Assembly (NCBI GenBank): GCA_902774165.1
Contig: CACYHJ010000109.1
Location: 1 to 17,620, forward strand
DNA length: 17,620 nucleotides
Direction: 5' to 3'
Origin: Oscillospiraceae bacterium
GTDB taxonomy: Bacteria > Bacillota > Clostridia > Oscillospirales > Acutalibacteraceae
Positions 1 to 7,193 of this stretch are shown here, piece after piece. How positions within the stretch are numbered: the first letter of the stretch is position 1; every line of letters starts with the position of its first letter. A program made the translations under genes and the position numbers. The notes below the pieces were generated by a model that was not told where the DNA came from, made no database searches, and worked only from the letters and a program-made list of their open reading frames with translations.

Positions 1-6
1 AATTTA

Positions 7-41
7 CGGTCGTCGGCAATCGGGGATCGGTAATCGGTGAC
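7..41. repeat. degenerate 7-bp tandem repeats, CGGTRAT type
   Basis: Five consecutive 7-base units can be read without gaps: CGGTCGT, CGGCAAT, CGGGGAT, CGGTAAT, CGGTGAC. The approximate consensus is CGGTRAT. The tract is non-coding and may begin upstream of the window. The same unit type recurs at 14611-14655, and in the opposite orientation at 101-127. The biological role is unknown. Confidence 0.6.
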
Positions 42-100
42 AGCGTAAAATTGACGCTCCCGCAAGAAAGGACACATAAGCGTTAAATTTACCGACACCA

Positions 101-127
101 ACAACCGACAACCGGTAACCGGTAACC
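101..127. repeat. 7-bp tandem repeats in opposite orientation
   Basis: The units ACAACCG, ACAACCG, GTAACCG and GTAACC run consecutively. Read on the minus strand they are CGGTTGT/CGGTTAC, which resemble the units at 7-41. The two tracts therefore face each other across about 60 bases, and the second abuts the perfect hairpin at 128-164. Confidence 0.55.
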
Positions 128-164
128 AAATTCTGATTTATCGCGCAGCGATAAATCAGAATTT
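128..164. repeat. perfect 17-bp inverted repeat (hairpin)
   Basis: AAATTCTGATTTATCGC (128-144) is followed by a 3-base loop and then its exact reverse complement (148-164). The stem is AT-rich and has no T-run after it on either strand, so it is a poor intrinsic terminator. Together with the adjoining 7-bp repeats it looks like part of a dispersed palindromic element (REP- or MITE-like). That is inference, because only one copy lies in the window. Confidence 0.6.
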
Positions 165-197
165 ACCCACATTATACCTCCCTCCGGCCAAAAAGTC

Positions 198-243
198 CTA
201 TGCTGTCCGCATAGTTGACAAAATTCTTTTTCTCTGTTATCTT
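198..243 (+). promoter_or_regulatory. promoter with upstream dyad for the HTH/Zn-ribbon/kinase operon
   Basis: TTGACA (215-220) and TATCTT (238-243) are separated by 17 bases. The expected start is near 250, only about 10 bases before the ATG at 260, so the leader would be very short and the ribosome binding site AAAGGTG (247-253) would lie at the 5' end. A perfect 6-bp dyad, CTATGC-N5-GCATAG (198-214), abuts the -35. It is a plausible operator for the HTH protein encoded first in the operon. Confidence 0.55.
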
Positions 244-259
244 AAAAAAGGTGATTCAT

Positions 260-685
260 ATGAAGAAGAATACGGACGAGCTGCTGGAGGAGCTGCGGCA
301 GTTCTCTGATTTCAACCGTTTTATCGAGCGGAACGGACAGGAGCTGTGCGAGACGGCGCCGGCGGATTATCTGAACGCGCTGATCGCGGAAAAGGGGCTG
401 AGCAAGGCGCAGGTGATCCGCGACGCGCAGCTCAGCGAGGTTTACGCCTACCAGATTTTTTCCGGCGTCCGCCCGCGTCCCGCGCGGGAAAAGCTGCTGT
501 GCCTCGCCTTCGGGATGGGCCTTAATTTCGACGAGACGCAGACGCTGCTGAAAAAGACCGGCTACCCGACGCTTTACGCGAAGGACCCGACGGACTGCGT
601 GATCATTTTCGCGCTGATGAAGGGATACGACGTAGTGAAAACCAACGAATTGCTGTTTGAGTACGGAAGGGAGACGCTGGGATGA
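260..685 (+). CDS. XRE-like helix-turn-helix protein
   Basis: This 141-residue cytoplasmic protein has a predicted XRE/Cro-type helix-turn-helix at about residues 36-96. The segment GLSKAQVIRDAQLSEVYAYQ (46-65) has the pattern of helices 2 and 3, and the following FSGVRPRP resembles the turn after the recognition helix. The C-terminal 45 residues are helical and match no domain I know. I chose the ATG at 260 over an upstream TTG at 215 because AAAGGTG lies just before it and because the TTG sits in the -35 hexamer. The stop overlaps the next start in ATGA (682-685), so translation is coupled to the zinc-ribbon protein. Being first in a transcript that ends with a kinase, it could be an autoregulator or a kinase target. 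Both roles are inference. Confidence 0.7.
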   Translation: MKKNTDELLEELRQFSDFNRFIERNGQELCETAPADYLNALIAEKGLSKAQVIRDAQLSEVYAYQIFSGVRPRPAREKLLCLAFGMGLNFDETQTLLKKTGYPTLYAKDPTDCVIIFALMKGYDVVKTNELLFEYGRETLG

Positions 686-1503
686 CGCAGCAGACGAACG
701 GGGGGCTTTACTGTCCCCGCTGCGGCGCGCGACTGCAGGAAAACGCCGCCTTCTGCCTTTACTGCATGAGCGAGCTGAAGCAGAAAACGCCGCTGACGCC
801 GAGCAAATCGAAGCCGCGGAAAAAGAAAATCATCATTTCCGCGATCGCCGTGATTACCGCCGCGGCGATCGCCGTCACGGCGATTCTTTTTCTCAGGAGA
901 GAAAAAACCTACACCGGGAGGGAAGCGATCGTGGCGTTCCCGATGTATCTCACCGCCTCGATGATCGTCACCAAACGCCTGGAATGCGAGGATCTCTGGG
1001 ACCCGTCGACACAGAAGGACGCCGTAATCGTCGGGAGCATCGACGCGGTACGTTACTCCGCGGATATTTTTATCCCCGGCACGGTCGGCGGGCTTGTGCT
1101 GTTTGACAAGGGGAATCAGGCGTTTTTCGCGGTTCTTGACGTGACGGACGAAACGCTCCCGGACGCGCAGCGGCTGATGGCGTGCGCGGCGGATTCAATG
1201 ATGAACAGTTACAGCGATATCGACGAAATTATCGCCAACGAAGAGCTCTATCCCCGCAGAGCGCACGACTCGCCCTATTCGGTGGACTGCGCGGCGGCGT
1301 TCAACCGCACGGCGCAGTATGACGCCGAAATCGCCGACGGCGCGCGGATCAGCACTGTGATCAACGGCGGTTATACGGACAGTGAAACCCTTGTAACCAA
1401 ACAGGAACACACCGTTCTGTGGGTTTACATCGTGACGACGCGGGATTACGGCGACCGGGTGCTTTACGACCTGTCGTTCAATATTGAGTACGCCGATGAA
1501 TAG
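682..1503 (+). CDS. zinc-ribbon, single-pass membrane protein
   Basis: The protein has 273 residues. It opens with a zinc ribbon, Cys11-x2-Cys14 and Cys25-x2-Cys28 (CPRCG and CLYC). A Lys/Arg-rich stretch (42-49) comes next, then one hydrophobic segment (about 50-71), then RREK. By the positive-inside rule the ribbon is cytoplasmic and residues 72-273 lie outside. The outer part is not recognised; it is acidic and of mixed alpha/beta character. The start overlaps the HTH gene by 4 bases and the end overlaps the kinase gene by 8. In related Firmicutes, zinc-ribbon plus TM proteins often accompany kinases as membrane anchors or sensors. Here a role as the sensory partner of the HTH/kinase pair is inferred from coupling only. 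Confidence 0.75.
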   Translation: MTQQTNGGLYCPRCGARLQENAAFCLYCMSELKQKTPLTPSKSKPRKKKIIISAIAVITAAAIAVTAILFLRREKTYTGREAIVAFPMYLTASMIVTKRLECEDLWDPSTQKDAVIVGSIDAVRYSADIFIPGTVGGLVLFDKGNQAFFAVLDVTDETLPDAQRLMACAADSMMNSYSDIDEIIANEELYPRRAHDSPYSVDCAAAFNRTAQYDAEIADGARISTVINGGYTDSETLVTKQEHTVLWVYIVTTRDYGDRVLYDLSFNIEYADE

Positions 1504-2203
1504 GAAAGAAGATTTTTTGACCGTATGGAACGGCCTTTACGGCCTTGTCAGGGTTTTGTCCGACCGGAACGGCGGCAAAGCCCTTCTTTATATGCACCGG
1601 GAAGCGCGCCGGCAGGTCGTGCTGCGGCAGTATGAGCGCCCGGTTCCGCTGTATGAGTACCTGAAAACCGTGACGCACCCGAATCTGCCCCGCGTCTTCG
1701 ACGCCTTTGCCTGCGGCGACGCGTATTTTGTCATAGAGGAATATATCGACGGGCTTTCCGTCGCCGAGGTGCTCGAGAACGGATTATACACCTACCGGGG
1801 CGCCCGGAAGGTGCTCGCGGGCGTCTGCGACGCGCTCAGCGTTCTGCACGCGCAAGGCTTTGTGCACCGGGATATCAAGCCGGAAAACGTGATGATCGGC
1901 AAAGACGGCGCAGTGAAGCTGATCGACTTCAACGTCTCCCGCGCCGTTTCCCCGGACGCGCCGAAGGACACCGCCGTGCTGGGGACCCTCGGCTACGCGC
2001 CGCCGGAGCAGCTCGGCCTCGCCCAGAGCGACGCGCGGACGGACCTTTACGCCCTCGGCGTGCTGCTCAACGTGATGCTGACCGGAGAGCACCCGTCAAA
2101 AAAAGCCGTCCGGGGCAGAGCCGGACGGATCGTTCTCAAATGCACGCAGATCGCGCCGGACGCGCGGTACCGCAGCGCGGAGGACGTAAAAAAAGCCCTG
2201 TGA
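1496..2203 (+). CDS. small degenerate Ser/Thr protein kinase
   Basis: This is a 235-residue, kinase-domain-only protein without a transmembrane segment. The catalytic loop HRDIKPEN is intact (His124, Asp126, Lys128, Asn131), and GYAPPEQ (166-172) matches the APE motif. Three core elements deviate. The glycine loop is poor (around SDRNGG, 22-27). The VAIK lysine position reads VVLRQ, with Arg44. The DFG motif is DFN (Asp144-Asn146). DFN occurs in other bacterial kinases, but a Lys-to-Arg change usually lowers ATP use, so activity could be weak or atypical. The ATG at 1496 overlaps the previous gene's stop; a TTG at 1484 is the alternative. It is the last gene before the terminator at 2267. The closest known fold is the Hanks-type (PknB-like) kinase. 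Confidence 0.85.
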   Translation: MNRKEDFLTVWNGLYGLVRVLSDRNGGKALLYMHREARRQVVLRQYERPVPLYEYLKTVTHPNLPRVFDAFACGDAYFVIEEYIDGLSVAEVLENGLYTYRGARKVLAGVCDALSVLHAQGFVHRDIKPENVMIGKDGAVKLIDFNVSRAVSPDAPKDTAVLGTLGYAPPEQLGLAQSDARTDLYALGVLLNVMLTGEHPSKKAVRGRAGRIVLKCTQIAPDARYRSAEDVKKAL

Positions 2204-2266
2204 CGCGGCGGGCCGCCGCCCCGGGCGCAGGCGCGGTTTCGTGAGACCGGCGCAATGACAGCAAAA

Positions 2267-2310
2267 GGACCGCCGCGGAGTTTCGCTCCGCAGCGGTCCC
2301 GTATTATTTT
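2267..2310 (+). terminator. strong intrinsic terminator between convergent operons
   Basis: GGACCGCCGCGGAG (2267-2280) pairs with CTCCGCAGCGGTCC (2286-2299) across the loop TTTCG, with one mismatch. A T-rich tail follows on the plus strand (2301-2311). On the minus strand the same stem is followed by TTTT, so it can also end the minus-strand operon finishing at 2322. Confidence 0.85.
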
Positions 2311-2321
2311 TCAGGAAAAAA

Positions 2322-3926
2322 TCAAAGCGAGGCAAACGTCGCCGCGCCCTTTGTTTTCAGCCAGCGCAGGAGAATGAAACAGGCGGCGGCGTTGAGCGCC
2401 GTCACCGCGGCGAGATAGATCTCCGGGCCGAAGAACTCGCAAAGGAAGAGATAGGGCACGCCGATCAGCAGCGCGTAAAACCAGCTGCCGAACAGCGCCA
2501 CCATCACGCTGGCGCTCTGCTTGATGGGCGCCAGCTCGCTGGTCCACTGCAGATTCGGCATCCGCACGCCCAGCGTCAGGTCGAAGACCGCCAGGAACGC
2601 CGCGCAGGAAAGCCCCGAAGCGACGACCAGCAGACGGAGCGCAATCCCGCCGGGGATCACCGCCGCCGCGCAGGCCGCGGCGAACAGCATCGGCCCGCAG
2701 GAGAGGATCAGCTGCAGACAGAGCTTCGCCTTCAGCACCGACCACGGAGCGACCGGCAGGGACTGGACGACGGTGATCTGCCTTCCCTCCAGCGACACCG
2801 AGGGCGCCGCCATATCGTTCATCGAAACCAGCAGCACCGCCGCCGCGCACGCCAGCACGGGAATGCAGGCGCCGCGCACCGGCCCGAGCGCCGCGGACAG
2901 GGTTTCGACCAGATCCTTTCCCTTGATCAGCAGCAGCACGCCGCCCACGGGCAGCGTGAGAACGCCGAGCCCGCAGTTGAGCATATAATTGGCGCTGGAG
3001 GTAAACCGGGCAAACTCCCGGCGCAGAAGAGCGCGGAACGGGGACCTGCTGCGCAGGGCGCGTTCGCGGTATGCCGTCCGCTTTGTCCCGACGGAGGCCG
3101 TGGCGATGCTCAGGAAGCTGCGTTTGAGCAGCAGCCACACGGCGGCGCCGGGCAGCAGCACCGCGACGGCGCAGAGCAGCAGGGAGAGCGGGTCTCCCTC
3201 GCCGGCGCGCCCGAACACGTAAAGCCCGTAGGCGGCGGACCGGATCTTCTCGCCGTATTCCGCGGCGTTGCGCAGCAGCTCCTGCAGGAAATCCTGGGCT
3301 TTGAAATAGAAGAAATAATACGCGCCCAGGAAAATCAGCGACGCCAGCACCGTGATGAAGCTTTTATTGCGCAGCCGCCGGCTGATCTTCGCCACGCCCC
3401 AGCCCAGCACGCAGGACAGCAGCAGGACGAAGGCGGAAACGATCAGCAGCAGCGCGATTCCCCCGAGAACGCCGGGGACGCCGCAGGGCGCGGTGACCCA
3501 GCGGATCAGCAGCGCCGGCAGCAGCACCATCGCAGAATACATCAGCCCCATCAGATAGACGCTCAGCAGCCGGGAGGCGATGATATATTTCAGCGGGATC
3601 GGCATCGACAGCAGAAGGTCGTTGTCCTTGGCAAGGTACAGCCCGGAATAGGTGCTGAACACGCTGCCGAACACGCCCAGAAAGATCGAAAGAAGCCCTA
3701 AAATCGTGTAATACAGCCAGCCGAGCCCGGCGCCCTCCAGCGGGAGGCAGAGCGAATACGCCAGCGAGCCGAAGATGCCGCCCAGCACGACCACCATCAG
3801 CACCGTGAAGAGGGCGAACATGAGGATCGTCGAGGACTTCGCCCGGGCTTTGTTCGTTTTAACGTTATAGAAATAGCCGCGGAAGATCTCCGTCAGCTGT
3901 TTTTTCAACAAAAGCCTGAGCATCAT
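2322..3926 (-). CDS. ABC transporter permease, export type
   Basis: This 534-residue integral membrane protein has about 12 hydrophobic segments, for example near residues 33-60, 68-98, 114-143, 150-180, 189-208, 247-267, 313-332, 350-367, 403-450 (two), 470-493 and 500-520. The N-terminus is a short amphipathic basic stretch, followed by a cytosolic Lys/Arg patch (22-30). The layout resembles the putative ABC exporter permeases of Firmicutes (ABC-2-like, Pfam 'ABC_export' type). I could not identify a substrate. Its ATG overlaps the ATPase stop in ATGA (3923-3926), so the two are translated together and surely form one transporter. No binding protein is encoded nearby, which supports export rather than uptake. 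Confidence 0.8.
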   Translation of the reverse strand: MMLRLLLKKQLTEIFRGYFYNVKTNKARAKSSTILMFALFTVLMVVVLGGIFGSLAYSLCLPLEGAGLGWLYYTILGLLSIFLGVFGSVFSTYSGLYLAKDNDLLLSMPIPLKYIIASRLLSVYLMGLMYSAMVLLPALLIRWVTAPCGVPGVLGGIALLLIVSAFVLLLSCVLGWGVAKISRRLRNKSFITVLASLIFLGAYYFFYFKAQDFLQELLRNAAEYGEKIRSAAYGLYVFGRAGEGDPLSLLLCAVAVLLPGAAVWLLLKRSFLSIATASVGTKRTAYRERALRSRSPFRALLRREFARFTSSANYMLNCGLGVLTLPVGGVLLLIKGKDLVETLSAALGPVRGACIPVLACAAAVLLVSMNDMAAPSVSLEGRQITVVQSLPVAPWSVLKAKLCLQLILSCGPMLFAAACAAAVIPGGIALRLLVVASGLSCAAFLAVFDLTLGVRMPNLQWTSELAPIKQSASVMVALFGSWFYALLIGVPYLFLCEFFGPEIYLAAVTALNAAACFILLRWLKTKGAATFASL

Positions 3927-4630
3927 TCCGCCTCCAGTTCGAGGAAGACCTCCTCAAGGGAATCGTCGCCCTTGACCTCCTCCATGGTGCCGGAGCGGAT
4001 GAGCCTGCCCTGCTTGATGATGGCGACCTTGTCGCAGAGCTTTTCGGCGACCTCGAGAACGTGGGTGGAGAAAAAGATGGCGCCGCCCCCCTCGCAGACC
4101 TCCCGCATCATTTCCTTGAGCAGATACGAGGCCTTCGGGTCAAGGCCGACAAAGGGTTCGTCCATGATGATCAGCCGCGGCGAGTGCATCCAGGCGGCGA
4201 TGATGGAAAGCTTCTGCTTCATGCCGTGGGAATAGGAGGCGACGGGCTGTGAGAGGTTCGCCGTCATCTCAAAACGGGCGGCGTAATCCCGGATGCGCTC
4301 CTGCCGCTCCCCCGCCGGCACGCCGAACACGTCCGCGATAAAATTCAGATATTTGATTCCGGACATGTAATCATAGAGCTCCGGGTTGTCGGGGATATAC
4401 GCCAGCTGTTTTTTGCAGGTGATCGGATCCGTCCGCACGGAGGTTCCGTTGACGCGGATCTCGCCGCCGTCGGGCTGCAGGATGCCCACGCAGGCCTTGA
4501 GCGTGGTGGTCTTGCCCGCGCCGTTGTGGCCGATAAAGCCGTAGATCTCCCCCGGCGCGATGTGCAGCGAGAGGTCGTCCACCGCCTTTTTCTCCCCGTA
4601 AATTTTCGTAAGATGTTCAATCTGAAGCAT
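3923..4630 (-). CDS. ABC transporter ATP-binding protein
   Basis: The protein has 235 residues and all motifs of an ABC ATPase: Walker A GHNGAGKT (34-41), signature SHGMKQK (134-140), Walker B LIIMDEP (153-159) with Glu158, and the H-loop His190 in FFSTHVLEVAE. The Q-loop region reads AYIPDNPELY, with Asp in place of Gln, as is common in ABC-2 exporter ATPases of Firmicutes. GGAGGG lies 9 bases before the ATG. The start overlaps the end of the GH84 gene by 14 bases, and the end overlaps the permease gene by 4, giving tight coupling. It energises the permease encoded next. Substrate unknown. Confidence 0.93.
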   Translation of the reverse strand: MLQIEHLTKIYGEKKAVDDLSLHIAPGEIYGFIGHNGAGKTTTLKACVGILQPDGGEIRVNGTSVRTDPITCKKQLAYIPDNPELYDYMSGIKYLNFIADVFGVPAGERQERIRDYAARFEMTANLSQPVASYSHGMKQKLSIIAAWMHSPRLIIMDEPFVGLDPKASYLLKEMMREVCEGGGAIFFSTHVLEVAEKLCDKVAIIKQGRLIRSGTMEEVKGDDSLEEVFLELEAE

Positions 4631-6215
4631 ATATTTTTCCCTCCGATGATTGTGCGCGGAACCGATTTTCCGCCCATACCCTGAGATCCGCGTCGTCGCC
4701 GAGACGGGCGGGGATCGCGTCGTACGCCGCCGTCTTCGCGGCGAGCGCTTCGACGGTCCCGCCGCCCCGCAGGACCGAAAGCAGCGTTTCCAGCAAATCG
4801 CGGGCGGCGGCGTATTTCGCCGACCATTTTGTCAGCTCCCGGCAGATCGGCAGATCCCGCGCAAGGAATTCCCCGCCCCGCCGCATTTCGCCGACGTACT
4901 CCTCCGCCCGGGCAAGGGCGGCCTCCGTTTCACCTGCGTCAAACAGCGCGGCGACGCCGACAAAGCGGCGGATCATCTGCTTTGAGTTTTCATCCATCAG
5001 GCAGGACGAGCGCAGATGGTCGGCAAACACGGCGAACGCCGGCGCGTTTTCCGCGCCCACGGTCTCCCGGATCGCCCGGGCCCAGGATTTCTCCGGGTCG
5101 TAGCCCGCGCCCTCCCAAAGGTAATCCGCCGCGGTATACAGCGGGATGCAGGAGCACTCGGCGTATTCCATGCAGTTGCAGATCAGCCCTTCGGAATACT
5201 TCCACAGCTCCGGTCCCCTGCCGATCAGCGGCCCCAGGTGCATCTCGTTTCGCATCGCCATATCGTTGACCGGGTAATTATCCCAGTATAAGGGCTTATG
5301 ACGGGTGTTTTCGATGAATTTCAGCGCCTCGAACTCCGTCAGCTCCCGGGAACAGATGTCCCTGCCGGTCCAGAAAACGGACGCGTCGGCGGGGATCTCC
5401 CTGCCCAGCTTTGAAATATAATATTCGTCGCCCCTGCCGTGGTAGAGGGTGGGGCAGACCGTCAGACGCAGATCGGCGTCCACGGCCCGCAGCGCGTCGG
5501 AATAACGGTTGATGAAAAAAATCTGCGCGTTGACCGTCTCCCCGAAGCGGGCGCGGTCCCCGGGATCGGTCAGCTCCTCCCCGATATCGTCCAGCAGCAG
5601 CCCGAACCGGCGCACGCCGATTTCATACAACTGCGCCGTTTTGCGCATCAGCGCGTCAAAATCCCCGTCGTCGCCGTAACGGACCGACAGCCCCGGCGCG
5701 ACGCACCAGTAAAAATCCATGAAGTATTTCTTCGCCTCGCCGACCAGCTCCTCCAGCGCGGCAAGGTCCCGCGCGGGATACGGCTCCCGCCACTTCTCCC
5801 GGTGATAAGGGTCGTCCTTCGGCGCGTAATACACCGTGTTCATCCGGCGCTTCGCCGCCCGCGCAAGCACCGTGCGCCGCTGGCGCGCGGTCCAGGGCCT
5901 GCCGTAAAAGCCCTCGATATAGCCCCGCACGGCAAAGGCCGGCGCGCATTCATATTCCCCCGCCGCAAGGCCGCCATCCGTCAGACGGCGGGCAAGGTCG
6001 CACAGGGCGTAGAACGCGCTCTTCTCCCCGGAGCAGACGACGCGGATCCCGCCGTCGGCAACCGACAGCAGGTATTTTTCCTCCGTCAGCCGGCGCGCCG
6101 TCTCATGGTATCGCACACGGCGGGAATCCTCAACTTCCACCGTGATTTTCGCCTGTTTCAGCGCCGGGAATTCCTCAAACAGCTCCGCCGCGGGGGGCGG
6201 AAGATTCCCCGTCAT
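4617..6215 (-). CDS. GH84 family beta-N-acetylglucosaminidase (O-GlcNAcase-like)
   Basis: This 532-residue enzyme removes terminal beta-linked GlcNAc. Residues 1-90 look like the small alpha/beta domain that precedes GH84 barrels. RGYIEGFYGRPW (97-108) is the family entry motif. LLLDDIGEE carries the adjacent Asp209-Asp210 pair expected to be the acid/base and the residue polarising the 2-acetamido group. FWTG (281-284), WDNYPVND (311-318) and NCMEYAE (347-353) match substrate-pocket segments of GH84. A helical C-terminal region fills 400-532. There is no signal peptide, so the enzyme should act in the cytoplasm on imported or internal GlcNAc conjugates. An AGAGAGG site precedes the ATG. The upstream gene is a GlcNAc-kinase homologue (47-base gap). 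The downstream ABC ATPase overlaps by 14 bases. Length and motifs look intact. Confidence 0.9.
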   Translation of the reverse strand: MTGNLPPPAAELFEEFPALKQAKITVEVEDSRRVRYHETARRLTEEKYLLSVADGGIRVVCSGEKSAFYALCDLARRLTDGGLAAGEYECAPAFAVRGYIEGFYGRPWTARQRRTVLARAAKRRMNTVYYAPKDDPYHREKWREPYPARDLAALEELVGEAKKYFMDFYWCVAPGLSVRYGDDGDFDALMRKTAQLYEIGVRRFGLLLDDIGEELTDPGDRARFGETVNAQIFFINRYSDALRAVDADLRLTVCPTLYHGRGDEYYISKLGREIPADASVFWTGRDICSRELTEFEALKFIENTRHKPLYWDNYPVNDMAMRNEMHLGPLIGRGPELWKYSEGLICNCMEYAECSCIPLYTAADYLWEGAGYDPEKSWARAIRETVGAENAPAFAVFADHLRSSCLMDENSKQMIRRFVGVAALFDAGETEAALARAEEYVGEMRRGGEFLARDLPICRELTKWSAKYAAARDLLETLLSVLRGGGTVEALAAKTAAYDAIPARLGDDADLRVWAENRFRAQSSEGKIYASD

Positions 6216-6262
6216 AAACCTCTCTCCCGTCTCTATTACTTATGATATGTCAGAACCGACCG

Positions 6263-7168
6263 TCACGCGCGGCGGTCCGACTTGATCGCCTCGTAAACCG
6301 CCCCGTAAACCGGCGGGACGGGCAGAAGCCCGATCCGGCAGGGATACGCCTCCCGCACACACGCCGCAAACGCGTCCCGGAACGCCGGCTGATGCTCAAA
6401 AATGCCGCCCCAGAGCCCCACCGGCGTTTCCGGCGGGAACCGGCGCAGAAGGGAGAACGCGGTCCCGGCAAGGCTGCGGGCGTGGTCGGACAGGATCTGC
6501 TGCGCTGCCGCGTCCCCCGCCGCCGCGCATTCAAAGAACTGCGGCGCGAACGCCGCGACCGCGCTGCGGGAAATCGGCGGGTCGTAAAACCGGCCGATCA
6601 GCCCGTCAAGGTCACGGACGGCGAAGAACCGCAGGGCCGCCGCCGTCAGCGCCGTGGGAACGCCGCTGCCCTCCCCGCCCCGGATCGCCGCCTTGACCGC
6701 GTCCAGAGACAACGCGTAGCCGGAGCCCTCGTCCCCCAGCAGATGGCCCCAGCCGCCGGCGTGCAGGACCGTCCCGTCCCCGAGCCGTCCCGCCGCCATG
6801 GAGCCGGTGCCGCAGATCACCGCAGCGCAGGCGCCCTCGGTTTTCATTGCCGACAGGGCGATATACACGTCGCTGTCCATCGTAATCTTTTCGCAGGGAA
6901 TGATTCCGCCGCACAGACGCGCCGTCAGGTCCGCGTCCGCTCTGCCGGAGAGCGCGGAATGGCCGATAAACGCGGCGGAAAGCGGGAATTCGCCGCCACG
7001 CAGCGCGCCGTCGACGACCTCCCTCAGGCTGCGCCGCGCTTCGTCAAAGCCGATTGCGTTGTAATTGACGCCGCCGCCGACGTACGTCGCGACCGCCTCG
7101 CCGGTTTCGGAACAGACCAGCGCCGTCGTTTTCGACCCGCCGCCGTCAACACCGAGATAGTATCGCAT
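6263..7168 (-). CDS. N-acetylglucosamine kinase-like ATPase (BadF/BadG/BcrA/BcrD family)
   Basis: The 301-residue protein has the ASKHA (actin-like ATPase) fold. The phosphate-1 motif is GVDGGGSKTTA (6-16), CGTGS (119-123) forms phosphate-2, and GGWGHLLGDEGSG (138-150) is typical of the eukaryotic-type GlcNAc kinase branch. Asp98 or Asp100 in MDSD is the likely catalytic base, by analogy with mammalian NAGK. It should phosphorylate GlcNAc, or a related amino sugar, to the 6-phosphate in the cytoplasm. It is encoded between the GNAT and GH84 genes (24- and 47-base gaps), which fits salvage of the sugar released by GH84. A GGGGGG site precedes the ATG. No GlcNAc-6-P deacetylase or deaminase lies in the window. 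Other amino-sugar kinases of the family cannot be excluded. Confidence 0.85.
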   Translation of the reverse strand: MRYYLGVDGGGSKTTALVCSETGEAVATYVGGGVNYNAIGFDEARRSLREVVDGALRGGEFPLSAAFIGHSALSGRADADLTARLCGGIIPCEKITMDSDVYIALSAMKTEGACAAVICGTGSMAAGRLGDGTVLHAGGWGHLLGDEGSGYALSLDAVKAAIRGGEGSGVPTALTAAALRFFAVRDLDGLIGRFYDPPISRSAVAAFAPQFFECAAAGDAAAQQILSDHARSLAGTAFSLLRRFPPETPVGLWGGIFEHQPAFRDAFAACVREAYPCRIGLLPVPPVYGAVYEAIKSDRRA

Positions 7169-7193
7169 CTCTATCCCCCCTGTGGAGTGGAAT

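Noticed and set aside
89..172. Minus-strand 27-codon frame preceded by GGAGGGAGG at a good distance from ATG
   Set aside because: The frame runs straight through the perfect palindrome and the 7-bp repeats, so its sequence is dictated by the repeats. I see no supporting protein features. It could be revisited if the element proves to be multicopy with a conserved frame.
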